Below, piece after piece: positions 1-8,745 of a stretch of 35,278 nucleotides of DNA. Under the pieces are notes generated by a model. That model worked only from the letters and a program-made list of their open reading frames with translations, was not told where the DNA came from and ran no database searches. The position numbers were made by a program, and so were the translations under genes. This DNA comes from Rhodothermales bacterium (GTDB lineage: Bacteria > Bacteroidota > Rhodothermia > Rhodothermales > UBA10348): NCBI GenBank assembly GCA_028284865.1, contig JANQQV010000006.1, positions 271,775 to 307,052 of the forward strand, read 5' to 3'. Position 1 is the first letter of the stretch, and each line of letters begins with the position of its first letter.

Positions 1-1
1 G

Positions 2-2602
2 ATCAAGGCGGAGAACGAGGAAATCCTCGTCCGCACGCAGGGCCAGAACTATACGCGCGATGACTTCGCCGAAATCGTCGTCAAAGCACTGCCGGATGGC
101 TCCCAGGTACTACTTGGTGATGTCGCCACCATATCGGACGGATTCGAGGAATCAGATCTGATCACACGTTTCGATGGCCAACCGACGGCACTGCTGCAGG
201 TCTATCGCACCTCGGACGAACGTGTACTCGACATCGTGGAGCAGGTGTACGAATACGTCGAGACCGTGGCCCTCCCGGAAGGCGTCTCCATCGCCATCTG
301 GCAGGATGAGGCCAAGCTTTTAAAGAGCCGCTACGAACTGATGCTCAAGAATGGGGCCGCGGGATTGATCCTCGTCATTCTGGCACTCGGCCTCTTCCTC
401 AACTCCCGTCTTGCTTTCTGGGTGTCGGCAGGGATCTTCATTTCCTTCCTGGGCACGTTTGCTGTCATGCTGATGCTTGGGGCGTCGATCAACCTGATAT
501 CGCTGGTGGCCTTCATTCTGGCGCTGGGTATCGTGGTGGATGACGCGATTGTCATCGGGGAGAACATCTTCGCCGAGCAAGAGAATGGCCTCAAGCCGAT
601 CGATGCGGCTGTTGAGGGCTCGACGCGTCTGGCCCGCCCGGTCATTTTTGCCGTCTTAACGACAATGGCTGCGTTCTCCCCGCTTCTGTTCGTGCCGGGG
701 ATCATTGGCAAGTTCATGCAGCAGCTGCCGGTCGTGATCATCACGGTGCTCGCGCTTTCTCTCGTCGAATCCCTCCTCATTCTTCCCTCGCACCTTTCCC
801 ACGCCTCGGCGCTTCGAGGCGGGAAAAAGAACCCCATTGCGGCCGGTCTTGAAAAGGTGCAGGACAGGGTAGCAGCGTTCCTGCAGTGGCAGATTGACGT
901 CCCGTTGCATCGAACATTGGAATGGGTAACACGGCACTACAACTACGTCATCCTGGGAGGGATCAGCGCCATCCTGCTTTCGGTGGGTTTGGTCGGAGCG
1001 GGGTGGGTCAAGTTCAGTTTCTTCCCGGATATCGAGGGGGAAAACGTGATCGCCCGCATCGAGATGCCTGAAGGGACCCCGGCAGAGCGCACTGAAATCG
1101 TCGCTGCCCGTTTGGAAGAGGCCGGATATCGGGTAGCCGCTGAAATCCAGTCCGAGCTGCCCGAGGACCATCCTCCGTTCATCAAGCATGTGTTCTCGAT
1201 CGTAGGGCGGATGCCGTCGATCACCGACGCGCCGAACCAGGGTGGGGGAAGCACCCTGATCGACCCCACCCAGGCCGAGGTCAATTTCGAGCTGCTTGAA
1301 TCCGAATTCCGGGACATCTCTGCGGTGACATTCCAGGAGCGCTGGCGCGCGGCCCTGGGCGACGTGCCCGAGGCGCGATCCCTTCAGTTCCAGTCGTCCA
1401 TCTTCACCCTCGGAAGCGCCATCCAGCTCGAAGTGAGTGCTGAGAATGGCGAAGCATTGGATCAGGCGGTGGAGGCCATCAAGGCCGAGATCGCGACCTT
1501 TGCCGGCACCTACGAAATCGAGGACGACCGCCGCCCCGGGAAACGGGAGATGAAACTGGCGCTCAAACCGGCTGCCCGATCGCTGGGCGTTTCGCTCGAC
1601 GATCTGGCCCGGCAGGTACGCGGAGCATACTACGGCAACGAGGCGCTGCGCGTGCAACGCGGTCGGGATGACATCCGGGTCATGGTTCGCCTTCCGCAGA
1701 GTGAGCGCAATGCACTCTCCGATCTGCAAGCGTTCAACATCCGCACGCCTTCTGGTGCGAGGATTCCGCTCGCCGAGGTGGCGACCGTGTCCATGGGTAC
1801 GGGGTCATCCTCCATCAACCGACGGGATCGTTCGCGCGTCGTGACCATCACGGCCGAGGTCAACGAGGACATCGTTCCAGCCCAGGACATCATCAATGCG
1901 CTTGAAACCGAGATCCTCCCGGCCATGGCCATGGACTACCCTGGCTTCCGTGCGTCGTTTGAGGGCGAACAGCGGGAGCAGGCCGACGCCGTGGCAGCGA
2001 TCCAGCGCGGATTCCTGATTGCCATTTTCCTCATCTTCGCGCTGCTGGCCATCCCGTTTCGCTCGTACACCCAGCCGCTGATCATCATGGCGGCCATTCC
2101 GTTCGGTGTGATTGGTGCCATCCTGGGTCACCTGGTGATGGGTCTCGCTGTCGGTATCCTGAGTCTGTTCGGAATCGTGGGACTGGCTGGCGTTGTGGTC
2201 AATGATTCCCTTGTGCTGATCGATTACGTCAACCGGGAGCGGGAGAAGGGAGCGTCGATCGAACAGGCCGTAGTCGTGGCGGCCAAGGCGCGATTCCGTC
2301 CCATTCTCCTGACGTCGATTACGACCTTCCTCGGTGTTCTTCCGCTGATTCTCGAGCGCAGCCTGCAAGCCCAGTTCTTGATCCCGATTGCGGCCAGCCT
2401 CGGATTCGGAATTCTCTTCGCCACGTTCATCATCCTGGTACTCGTTCCGGCGCTGGCCATCCTGGAGGACCGGCTTCGTCAGCGGATGCTGCGACTCATG
2501 GGACGTTCGCCTGAGGGCGTGGTCGCTGAAGCAGCGTCCGTTTCGGGATTGGCGTCGACGTCCACAGGATCCTCACTTGGCTCGGAACCGATAGCAACGT
2601 AA
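2..2602 (+). CDS. RND efflux permease (AcrB/HAE family), 5'-truncated
   Basis: Inner-membrane proton-driven efflux pump subunit of the resistance-nodulation-division superfamily. The reading frame is open from the left edge of the window, so the N-terminus lies outside; 866 residues are visible against about 1,030-1,070 for the family. The visible part begins in the first periplasmic porter region, then a transmembrane block holds the motif GIVVDDAIVIGENI, whose adjacent aspartates match the proton-relay pair of TM4 in AcrB-type pumps. A second periplasmic loop (roughly residues 340-650) and a second hydrophobic bundle ending near residue 830 follow. The tail is Ser/Ala-rich and lacks recognisable features. 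The matching membrane-fusion and outer-membrane subunits would be expected upstream, outside the window. The substrate cannot be told from the sequence. Confidence 0.93.
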   Translation: MKAENEEILVRTQGQNYTRDDFAEIVVKALPDGSQVLLGDVATISDGFEESDLITRFDGQPTALLQVYRTSDERVLDIVEQVYEYVETVALPEGVSIAIWQDEAKLLKSRYELMLKNGAAGLILVILALGLFLNSRLAFWVSAGIFISFLGTFAVMLMLGASINLISLVAFILALGIVVDDAIVIGENIFAEQENGLKPIDAAVEGSTRLARPVIFAVLTTMAAFSPLLFVPGIIGKFMQQLPVVIITVLALSLVESLLILPSHLSHASALRGGKKNPIAAGLEKVQDRVAAFLQWQIDVPLHRTLEWVTRHYNYVILGGISAILLSVGLVGAGWVKFSFFPDIEGENVIARIEMPEGTPAERTEIVAARLEEAGYRVAAEIQSELPEDHPPFIKHVFSIVGRMPSITDAPNQGGGSTLIDPTQAEVNFELLESEFRDISAVTFQERWRAALGDVPEARSLQFQSSIFTLGSAIQLEVSAENGEALDQAVEAIKAEIATFAGTYEIEDDRRPGKREMKLALKPAARSLGVSLDDLARQVRGAYYGNEALRVQRGRDDIRVMVRLPQSERNALSDLQAFNIRTPSGARIPLAEVATVSMGTGSSSINRRDRSRVVTITAEVNEDIVPAQDIINALETEILPAMAMDYPGFRASFEGEQREQADAVAAIQRGFLIAIFLIFALLAIPFRSYTQPLIIMAAIPFGVIGAILGHLVMGLAVGILSLFGIVGLAGVVVNDSLVLIDYVNREREKGASIEQAVVVAAKARFRPILLTSITTFLGVLPLILERSLQAQFLIPIAASLGFGILFATFIILVLVPALAILEDRLRQRMLRLMGRSPEGVVAEAASVSGLASTSTGSSLGSEPIAT

Positions 2603-2665
2603 CATCCGCCCGCTCTTCGTCAGTGAACCGAAATGCGGTGCTGGACTCAGCGCTGCTTTGCGATC

Positions 2666-3607
2666 ATGATCCTCTCGAACGCCAATTTTCAGACCCCGAC
2701 CGACTTCGCGCCGCTCTTCGAGCGTGAGGCGCCGTTGGTATTGGAAGTTGGATTCGGCGACGGCCGGTACCTCGAGCATCTCCAGGAGGCGCATCCTGAT
2801 TGGAATCTGCTAGGTGCTGAGGTCTCGTTGGGCTCGGTCTGGCGCGCCTACCGACGGATGAAACGGTGCGGTGCGGACCATGTCCGGCTCTACAAAGGCA
2901 GCGGTCGATTCATCGTTCGTGATGTGGTCCCGGAGAATAGCCTTCGCCGCGTGTACGTCAACTTCCCGGATCCGTGGCCGCGCAAGAAGCACCACAAGAA
3001 TCGCCTATTGCAGGTCCCCTTTTTCCAGATTCTTTCGAGTCGACTTGAAGAGGGAGGCGATCTCCTGCTGACCACCGATCACCCGGAGTACTTCCAGTTT
3101 TCGGTGGAACAGGGTCGAGCCTCTGGCTGCTTCGCGGTAGAGGAAGGCGATCCGCCACCGGCTACGCTGCGCACGAAGTATGCCATGAAGTGGCTCGATC
3201 AGGACAAGCCGATCTACCATGCACGATTCACGGTGACCTCGGTTGCCCAATCACCCGAACCACGCAACCCCCTCATTCCCATGCAACATGTGATTCTGGA
3301 CGGCAGCCTCGCTGACGTTGGTTCGTTCGAGAAGCAGGTACGCGCATACGCGGGCGGTCACGCCATCATCCTCGAAGCCTATCGGGACCTTGGCGGCGAT
3401 GGGCTACTGTTCAAAGCCGTGAGCGAAGAGCCGGATCTGCGTCAGGAGTTGATCATCCAGGCGTGGCCTCATGAGAACGGTGGCGTCCTGGTCAGCCTGC
3501 AGCCGTTCGGTAATCCGATGACCACGAAAGGAGTCCGTGAGGCGGTGACGGCCGTTTCCGACTGGTTGGTGGGTCAGGGGCTGACGGTGCGCAAAGCCTG
3601 GGTCTAG
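2666..3607 (+). CDS. trmB: tRNA (guanine-N7-)-methyltransferase TrmB with C-terminal extension
   Basis: SAM-dependent enzyme that makes m7G46 in the variable loop of tRNA. The SAM-binding motif EVGFGDGRYL lies near the start and the TrmB signature NFPDPWPRKKHHKNRL follows, then LLTTDHPEYF and a TKYAMKW segment typical of the family's C-terminus. The catalytic domain ends near residue 200. About 105 further residues, from MQHVILDGSL onward, are not part of the usual 210-240 residue TrmB and I do not recognise them. An in-frame ATG at 2633 would add 11 residues; 2666 is chosen because the added segment is Cys/Trp-rich and unlike family N-termini. The gene starts 63 bases after the RND permease and could be co-transcribed with it. 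Confidence 0.9.
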   Translation: MILSNANFQTPTDFAPLFEREAPLVLEVGFGDGRYLEHLQEAHPDWNLLGAEVSLGSVWRAYRRMKRCGADHVRLYKGSGRFIVRDVVPENSLRRVYVNFPDPWPRKKHHKNRLLQVPFFQILSSRLEEGGDLLLTTDHPEYFQFSVEQGRASGCFAVEEGDPPPATLRTKYAMKWLDQDKPIYHARFTVTSVAQSPEPRNPLIPMQHVILDGSLADVGSFEKQVRAYAGGHAIILEAYRDLGGDGLLFKAVSEEPDLRQELIIQAWPHENGGVLVSLQPFGNPMTTKGVREAVTAVSDWLVGQGLTVRKAWV

Positions 3608-3656
3608 GCTTGGCTCTGAGCCTGGGACTGAGCCTGCGGATCAAACAGGTCCGATC

Positions 3657-5186
3657 TCAGCCGTCCAAATGTTGCCGCTTGGTTCGCCAGGCGCTGAATC
3701 CTGTTTTGGCTGCTCCGACTTGCGCTGATCCGTTCGAAGAAGCGGTCGGTGAGTGGAACGCGTCAGCGTAGAGCGCCGCGGCAATCGCGAGATCTTCCTT
3801 CAGAACGTCGTCGGCGGTGCCCAGCATCTCCGCTTCGAAATGATCGTCCACAAAGTGCGTTGAGAATTGGCCGCTGGTGAACGACTCATGGGTCATCACG
3901 AACCGGCAAAACGGAATCGTTGTCGGAACGCCCGCCACGCCGTACTCATCCAGCGCACGGATCATGCGGGCGATGGCCTGTTCGCGTGAAGGCGCCCAGG
4001 TGGTCAGCTTTGAAATCATCGGGTCGTAGTAGAGTGGAATCTCGGATCCCTCCTCGACGCCGCTGTCCACGCGCACCCCCGGTCCCGATGGCGGATCGTG
4101 GGCCAGCAGAAGCCCTGGCCCCGGTATGAAGCCTGCCGATGGATCTTCCGCGTATATGCGACACTCGATGGAATGGCCATTGATGGCGAGATCATCCTGG
4201 GAGAAGGTGAGCGCGTGGCCTTCCGCAACCCGGATCTGTTGCTCCACGAGGTCGATGCCGGTAATGTACTCGGTCACGGGATGCTCGACCTGCAGGCGCG
4301 TATTCATTTCCATGAAGTAGAACTGCATGTCCTTGTCGAGCAGGAATTCGACCGTACCTGCCCCGACATACCCGCACGAGCGCGCCGCACGGATGGCTGC
4401 TTCGCCCATGGCTTCACGGACCTCAGGTGTCAACACACACGAGGGCGCTTCCTCCACCACTTTCTGGTGACGTCGCTGGATCGAGCATTCGCGCTCAAAG
4501 AGATGCACGACGTTGCCATGCGAATCCGCCATGATCTGGAATTCGATGTGACGCGGCTCTTCGATGTATTTCTCGATGAACACCCGGCCGTCCCCGAAGG
4601 CGGAGTTGGCTTCGCTCGAGGCGGTTTGCAGGGCTGCGGCGAAATCAGCTGCTTCACGAACGATGCGCATGCCTTTGCCACCGCCGCCGGCGGCCGCCTT
4701 GATCAGGACGGGAAAGCCGATTCCGGCAGCGGTCCGGGCCGCCTCGTCTGCATCCGATATCGCATCGATCGTACCGGGCGCCATCGGTACGCCAGCCTCA
4801 TCCATGAGGGCCCGGGCCGCCGTTTTGTCGCCCATGGCCTCGATGGCCGCCGGCGGCGGCCCGATGAAGAGAATATCCTTCTCGGTGCAAGCTGCAGCAA
4901 AGGTGCTGTTTTCTGACAGGAAGCCGTAACCGGGATGAATCGCGTCTGCGCCGGCGCGCTCGGCCACCTCAAGGATGCGTTCTCCGATCAGGTAGGACTC
5001 AGCTGATGGGGATGCGCCAATGTGATACGCTTCGTCGGCCATCCTGACGTGCAACGCCGTCCGGTCGGCATCCGAAAAGACGGCAACCGTTCCGATGCCC
5101 AGTTCACGGCAGGTCCGGATGACGCGCACCGCAATCTCGCCGCGATTGGCTATCAGAACTTTGGTGATGGGACGGATTCCTGACAT
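3657..5186 (-). CDS. accC: Biotin carboxylase subunit of acyl-CoA carboxylase
   Basis: ATP-grasp enzyme that carboxylates biotin on a carrier protein, the first half-reaction of acetyl-CoA or propionyl-CoA carboxylase. The N-terminal domain opens with KVLIANRGEIAVRVIR, the ATP-grasp glycine-rich loop AAAGGGGKGMRIV follows, and the catalytic EMNTRLQVEHPVTE motif lies near residue 290. The C-terminal domain runs to about residue 450. The protein is 509 residues, about 60 longer than E. coli AccC, with a Ser/Ala-rich tail and no biotinyl (AMKM) motif. It stands alone: neither a biotin carrier nor a carboxyltransferase is adjacent, so whether it serves acetyl-CoA, propionyl-CoA or another substrate cannot be decided here. 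The symbol reflects the domain, not a proven role in fatty acid synthesis. Confidence 0.9.
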   Translation of the reverse strand: MSGIRPITKVLIANRGEIAVRVIRTCRELGIGTVAVFSDADRTALHVRMADEAYHIGASPSAESYLIGERILEVAERAGADAIHPGYGFLSENSTFAAACTEKDILFIGPPPAAIEAMGDKTAARALMDEAGVPMAPGTIDAISDADEAARTAAGIGFPVLIKAAAGGGGKGMRIVREAADFAAALQTASSEANSAFGDGRVFIEKYIEEPRHIEFQIMADSHGNVVHLFERECSIQRRHQKVVEEAPSCVLTPEVREAMGEAAIRAARSCGYVGAGTVEFLLDKDMQFYFMEMNTRLQVEHPVTEYITGIDLVEQQIRVAEGHALTFSQDDLAINGHSIECRIYAEDPSAGFIPGPGLLLAHDPPSGPGVRVDSGVEEGSEIPLYYDPMISKLTTWAPSREQAIARMIRALDEYGVAGVPTTIPFCRFVMTHESFTSGQFSTHFVDDHFEAEMLGTADDVLKEDLAIAAALYADAFHSPTASSNGSAQVGAAKTGFSAWRTKRQHLDG

Positions 5187-5403
5187 TTCTGCATGAAACA
5201 GGCTGTTGGCACGAATTTGGCGCGATTAAGGACCAGAATCCGCGATTAAGGCTCTGGAACGCGGGTTTTTGGCTGGCCGAAGATTTCTTCGACCAAGATA
5301 GGGGATACCAATCGGCCCTGACAGCCGGTCGGGGTCCAAAAGCTGTCATTTTGACTCCCTCGAACCATTGAATTCCCAACCACTCTGATTCTTCCGCACC
5401 GGG
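5187..5403. promoter_or_regulatory. Divergent intergenic region between accC and the dnaJ-like gene
   Basis: This 217-base gap separates two divergently transcribed genes and must hold promoters for both. No clear -10/-35 pair was identified. The notable content is a pair of 11-bp direct repeats at 5221-5251, listed separately. Confidence 0.5.
5221..5251. repeat. Tandem operator-like direct repeat CGCGATTAAGG x2, 20-bp period
   Basis: CGCGATTAAGG occurs at 5221-5231 and again, identically, at 5241-5251. The start-to-start distance is exactly 20 bp, close to two helical turns, so both copies face the same side of the helix. The site sits 35-65 bases upstream of the accC start on the minus strand and about 150 bases upstream of the dnaJ-like gene. 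This arrangement is typical of a protein-binding site, but no regulator is identified. Confidence 0.5.
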
Positions 5404-6366
5404 ATGGCACAGGATTTCTACAAAACGCTCGGCGTTGACGAGAACGTGGACGCGGACGCCCTGAAAAAGGCGTACCGCAAGCTGGCTCGTGAACTGCACC
5501 CGGATCGGAATCCGGGTGACGCGACAGCGGAAGAGCGATTCAAGGAAGTGCAGCACGCGTATGAAACGCTTTCCGACCCGGCCAAGCGCAAGCAGTATGA
5601 CCGGATGAAACGCTTTGGCGGCATGGGAGCAGGTTCACCGTTCGAAACACGCTCCGGCTTCCGCTACCGACAAAATCCGGACGGGACGTATGTCCGTATG
5701 GATCCGGAATTCGATACCGGTGCCGGGTTCTCCGATCTGTTCGAGCGCTTCTTTGGAGGCGCCGGCCCGGGGATGGGCTCGCAAGCCGGCCGACAAACTG
5801 GCCACTCTGGGGGCCGTCCGGGCGCTCGCTCGTCGCGCGCTCAGGATTCAAAGGCGTACGACCGCAATCGGACGATCCGGATTGCATTCAGCCGCATGCT
5901 CAAAGGAGGGAAGGTGTCCTTTTCTCTCGATGGGGAGAAGATCTCCATTCCGTTTCCCAAGGGGGTGAAGGACGGACACAAAGTGCGTGTTCGCGGCAAA
6001 GGGCGCGCCATGCCCAACGGCGGCAATGGCAATCTCTACGTCACGATCCGCGTCGAGGAGGACGAGCGTTTCACCCGGGAGGGATCGTCGATCTACACCA
6101 CGATGCGAGTATCCGTCTTCGATGCGTTACTGGGAGCGTCCACCCAGATTGAAACCCCGCTCGGAAAGCGCCTGAAGCTGACCATTCCGGAAGGGTCACA
6201 ACCCAACGATCGCTTGCGCATCAAGGGGCACGGAGTGCCATCGGACACCAAAACCGGTGACTTGATCGTCCAGCTCGAGGTGGTTTTGCCTGAGAAGCTG
6301 ACTGATGAGCAACGCGCATTCATCGAGCAAGCGCGTGATGCTGGGCAGGACGAGAATGCGGATTGA
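5404..6366 (+). CDS. J-domain co-chaperone, CbpA/DnaJ type without zinc finger
   Basis: Co-chaperone that stimulates the DnaK (Hsp70) ATPase. The J-domain occupies residues 4-70 with the essential HPD tripeptide at 32-34, helix II basic residues (KKAYRKLARE) and the QYDRMKRFGG end. A Gly-rich linker (about 75-140) leads to two beta-barrel substrate-binding domains (about 150-310), including IPFPKGVKDGHKVRVRGKG and LTIPEGSQPNDRLRIKGHG. The CxxCxGxG zinc-finger repeats of true DnaJ are absent, so at 320 residues it is a class B (CbpA-like) J-protein. DnaK and GrpE are not nearby. Domain assignment is clear; the in vivo client range is not. Confidence 0.92.
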   Translation: MAQDFYKTLGVDENVDADALKKAYRKLARELHPDRNPGDATAEERFKEVQHAYETLSDPAKRKQYDRMKRFGGMGAGSPFETRSGFRYRQNPDGTYVRMDPEFDTGAGFSDLFERFFGGAGPGMGSQAGRQTGHSGGRPGARSSRAQDSKAYDRNRTIRIAFSRMLKGGKVSFSLDGEKISIPFPKGVKDGHKVRVRGKGRAMPNGGNGNLYVTIRVEEDERFTREGSSIYTTMRVSVFDALLGASTQIETPLGKRLKLTIPEGSQPNDRLRIKGHGVPSDTKTGDLIVQLEVVLPEKLTDEQRAFIEQARDAGQDENAD

Positions 6367-6369
6367 GAA

Positions 6370-6399
6370 CGGGCTATCGCCAACGAGCGGTAGAGCCCG
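6370..6399 (+). terminator. Hairpin after the dnaJ-like gene, possible terminator
   Basis: An imperfect stem starts four bases after the dnaJ-like stop. CGGGCTATCGC (6370-6380) pairs with GCGGTAG and CCCG (6387-6399) across a six-base loop, with one G-U pair and a two-base bulge. No T-run follows, so a role in termination or in 3'-end stability is uncertain. Confidence 0.3.
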
Positions 6400-6467
6400 G
6401 GTAGGGCACTGAAATCCCTTTACGAATGCGCTTTAACCGGCGCGCTGGCGGTCGATAATGAAAACGG

Positions 6468-8606
6468 ATGCGTGTATCCCGACTTCATATCGACTTTTCG
6501 GCCCTGAAAGCCTGTTCACTGGTCTTTCTCGTAGCCACTTTCACAATCCTGAGCGCCGGCTCTGCGATGGCTCAGACGGATTGGTGGTCGCCCGTGGACG
6601 GACCCTACGGGGGCACGACCGTATGGGACCTGGAGCGCACCCCGGATGGCGCCATTCTGGCTGCTACTTCGAATGGTGTCCATCGCTCGATTGACGAGGG
6701 GCGGACCTGGGCTGGATTGAGCGTGGGCCTGACCACGTTCGATGTCCGCGATATTCATGTCGACAGTCAGGGCGATGTTCGCGTGGCCACTTTTGGTCAT
6801 GGTCTGTTCAAGCTTTCGCCCGTTCAAGACGTCTGGACATCGGACGGATTGGACAACACCTACACGACAAGCCTTCTGGAGCCCGAGCCCGGTATTCTGC
6901 TGGCCGGGGCCAACGGGTTTGTCTATCGCTCTGACGATCAGGGTGCAAGCTGGAGCGCGCGATCCCTTGAAGGCTACAGCGTCAACGTCCAATCGCTCGC
7001 AGCCAATGGGGATTACGTATTCGCTGCGTCCCACCTGGGGATATTCAGATCGGACAATGACGGACTCGACTGGGAGTTTGCCTCGTTCGGTCTGCAGGAA
7101 TACAACGTCAGTACGATCGCCACCAATGAGTTGGGGCATGTTTTTGCAGGCATGCAGCCCGGTCAAGGAGGCTGTTCGATCTACCGCTCCCGTGGCAACG
7201 GCAGCCTCTGGACGTGTGTCCAGCCGCAGACCGACCCGCTGACGGTACCCATGATCAAGGCTGCCCCGGACGGAACACTCTTCGCAGGAGGCTTCCGGAA
7301 TCTGTATCAAAGCTCAGATGAAGGGGGGACCTGGCTCTCCCGCCGCGCATCGGGCTCGAATGTCCAGTCGATGCTCTTCCTGGGGTCAGGGATGTTGATC
7401 GGGACGCATGGCCAGGGCGTAATGCGCTCCGAAGACAATGGCGTTTCGTGGGTCGAGTCCAATGATGGCCTCCAAAGCTCGATTACGACCGTGCGATCCC
7501 TGCCTGATGGTCGGGTTGTTGCCGGCACATCGGGAGGCTTGTTTGTGACCGGCGACCTGGGGTCATCCTGGTCGCGCATTCATCAGGACTTGCCACTGAT
7601 CCAGTCCATCACGGACGTAATTGTGGATGGCGAAGGCTCGCTACTCGCTGCGACCACGGCCGGAGTCTGGAAGCACGATGACACCGATGGGTGGAATGCG
7701 CTGGGCCCACCGGGCATGCCGGCAATTCGTGATCTGGACGTATCGGAGGACGGTACCGTCCTTGCCGGTTACTATGCCGGTGTCTGGCTTCACGCTGGAT
7801 CGGGATGGGTGAACTCACCGATCACAGGCCCTGACATGGCCGCCCGGGACGTGGCTGCCGTTCACGTTGCGAGCGACGGGTCGCTTTTGGCGGGCGCTTC
7901 TTGGGACTCCTGGCGTCGAGCGGCAGGGGAGTCGGTCTGGCAACTGATGAGTTCGTCGGACCTGGCTTGGTTTGATGTTCAAGCATTCGGTGAGTCGGAG
8001 AACCGATTGTTGGCCGGGACCAAGTTCTCAGGCGTCCTGCAATCGTTTGATTACGGAGAGACCTGGTTTCCGATGGGAACGGGCCTGCAGGGCAGCGAAG
8101 ACATTCGCGACATTCAATTCGACAGCCGCGGAACGCCCTATATCGCGACGTACGGAAGCGGCGTCTATCAGCTCAATCCGTGGAGCAACTCGTGGCTTCC
8201 GGTTCGCTCGGGTCTTGACGGGCACTGGCGCATCACGTCCATGACCTACGACACGTACGGCAATGCGTGGATCGGCACGGTGGATGGAGGCCTGTTCCGA
8301 CATGGCGCAGCAGGCGTCGGGACCGAAAGCGATAACGACCTCCCGTCCGGATTCGATCTGGGTGCGCCGTGGCCCAATCCCTCGACGGGATCGGTTCGCG
8401 TGACCGTCTCGCTTGACCTTGCTTCCGAGATCCAGATCGATGTCAGCGACATGCTGGGTCGCCAGGTCCATACCGATCGGAAGATGCTCTCTGCCGGAAG
8501 TCATGAGCTTCCGCTGGATTTAGGAACCGTGCCATCAGGCGTCTACTGGATTCGCGCAACGACGGATCGTGGTACCACCGCGCGTCCCGTCTCAATCGTT
8601 CGCTGA
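6468..8606 (+). CDS. Secreted BNR-repeat beta-propeller protein with type IX secretion sorting domain
   Basis: The N-terminus (MRVSRLHIDF...) has a hydrophobic stretch at about residues 13-32 ending in AMAQ, a Sec signal peptide. The body is a series of roughly ten BNR/Asp-box blades, seen in repeats such as HRSIDEGRTW, YRSDDQGASW, FRSDNDGLDW, YQSSDEGGTW, MRSEDNGVSW and QSFDYGETW, so it should fold as one or more sortilin-like propellers. The last about 80 residues match the Por-system sorting domain: FDLGAPWPNPSTG, then DMLGRQV, an SAGSHELPLDL segment and SGVYWIRA, ending in PVSIVR. The protein is therefore predicted to cross the outer membrane by the type IX secretion system and be surface-attached or released. 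Enzymatic function is unknown; BNR blades are also found in glycosidases, but no catalytic motif is evident. Confidence 0.88.
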   Translation: MRVSRLHIDFSALKACSLVFLVATFTILSAGSAMAQTDWWSPVDGPYGGTTVWDLERTPDGAILAATSNGVHRSIDEGRTWAGLSVGLTTFDVRDIHVDSQGDVRVATFGHGLFKLSPVQDVWTSDGLDNTYTTSLLEPEPGILLAGANGFVYRSDDQGASWSARSLEGYSVNVQSLAANGDYVFAASHLGIFRSDNDGLDWEFASFGLQEYNVSTIATNELGHVFAGMQPGQGGCSIYRSRGNGSLWTCVQPQTDPLTVPMIKAAPDGTLFAGGFRNLYQSSDEGGTWLSRRASGSNVQSMLFLGSGMLIGTHGQGVMRSEDNGVSWVESNDGLQSSITTVRSLPDGRVVAGTSGGLFVTGDLGSSWSRIHQDLPLIQSITDVIVDGEGSLLAATTAGVWKHDDTDGWNALGPPGMPAIRDLDVSEDGTVLAGYYAGVWLHAGSGWVNSPITGPDMAARDVAAVHVASDGSLLAGASWDSWRRAAGESVWQLMSSSDLAWFDVQAFGESENRLLAGTKFSGVLQSFDYGETWFPMGTGLQGSEDIRDIQFDSRGTPYIATYGSGVYQLNPWSNSWLPVRSGLDGHWRITSMTYDTYGNAWIGTVDGGLFRHGAAGVGTESDNDLPSGFDLGAPWPNPSTGSVRVTVSLDLASEIQIDVSDMLGRQVHTDRKMLSAGSHELPLDLGTVPSGVYWIRATTDRGTTARPVSIVR

Positions 8607-8745
8607 GCGGAATCATCCCGGCGGTTCATCGGGCGAAAATGACGAGTCAGCGCCGACTCGCCGGACGTCACCCCCATGAAAGGGCGGCCCGGAAGATCAA
8701 GGCGCTAGATTGGGCTGGATATCCACTCGCCAATCACATCACGTC
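8607..8745. other. Short intergenic region with weak hairpin
   Basis: A six-base-pair stem (CGAGTC 8643-8648 with GACTCG 8655-8660) lies here without a T-run. The region separates the two secreted-protein genes. The ORF below could begin at a TTG at 8710, but the ATG at 8746 is preferred because a signal peptide begins directly there. Confidence 0.3.

Noticed and set aside
5404..6366. True DnaJ assignment
   Set aside because: The four CxxCxGxG zinc motifs are missing, so the J-protein is CbpA-like rather than DnaJ.
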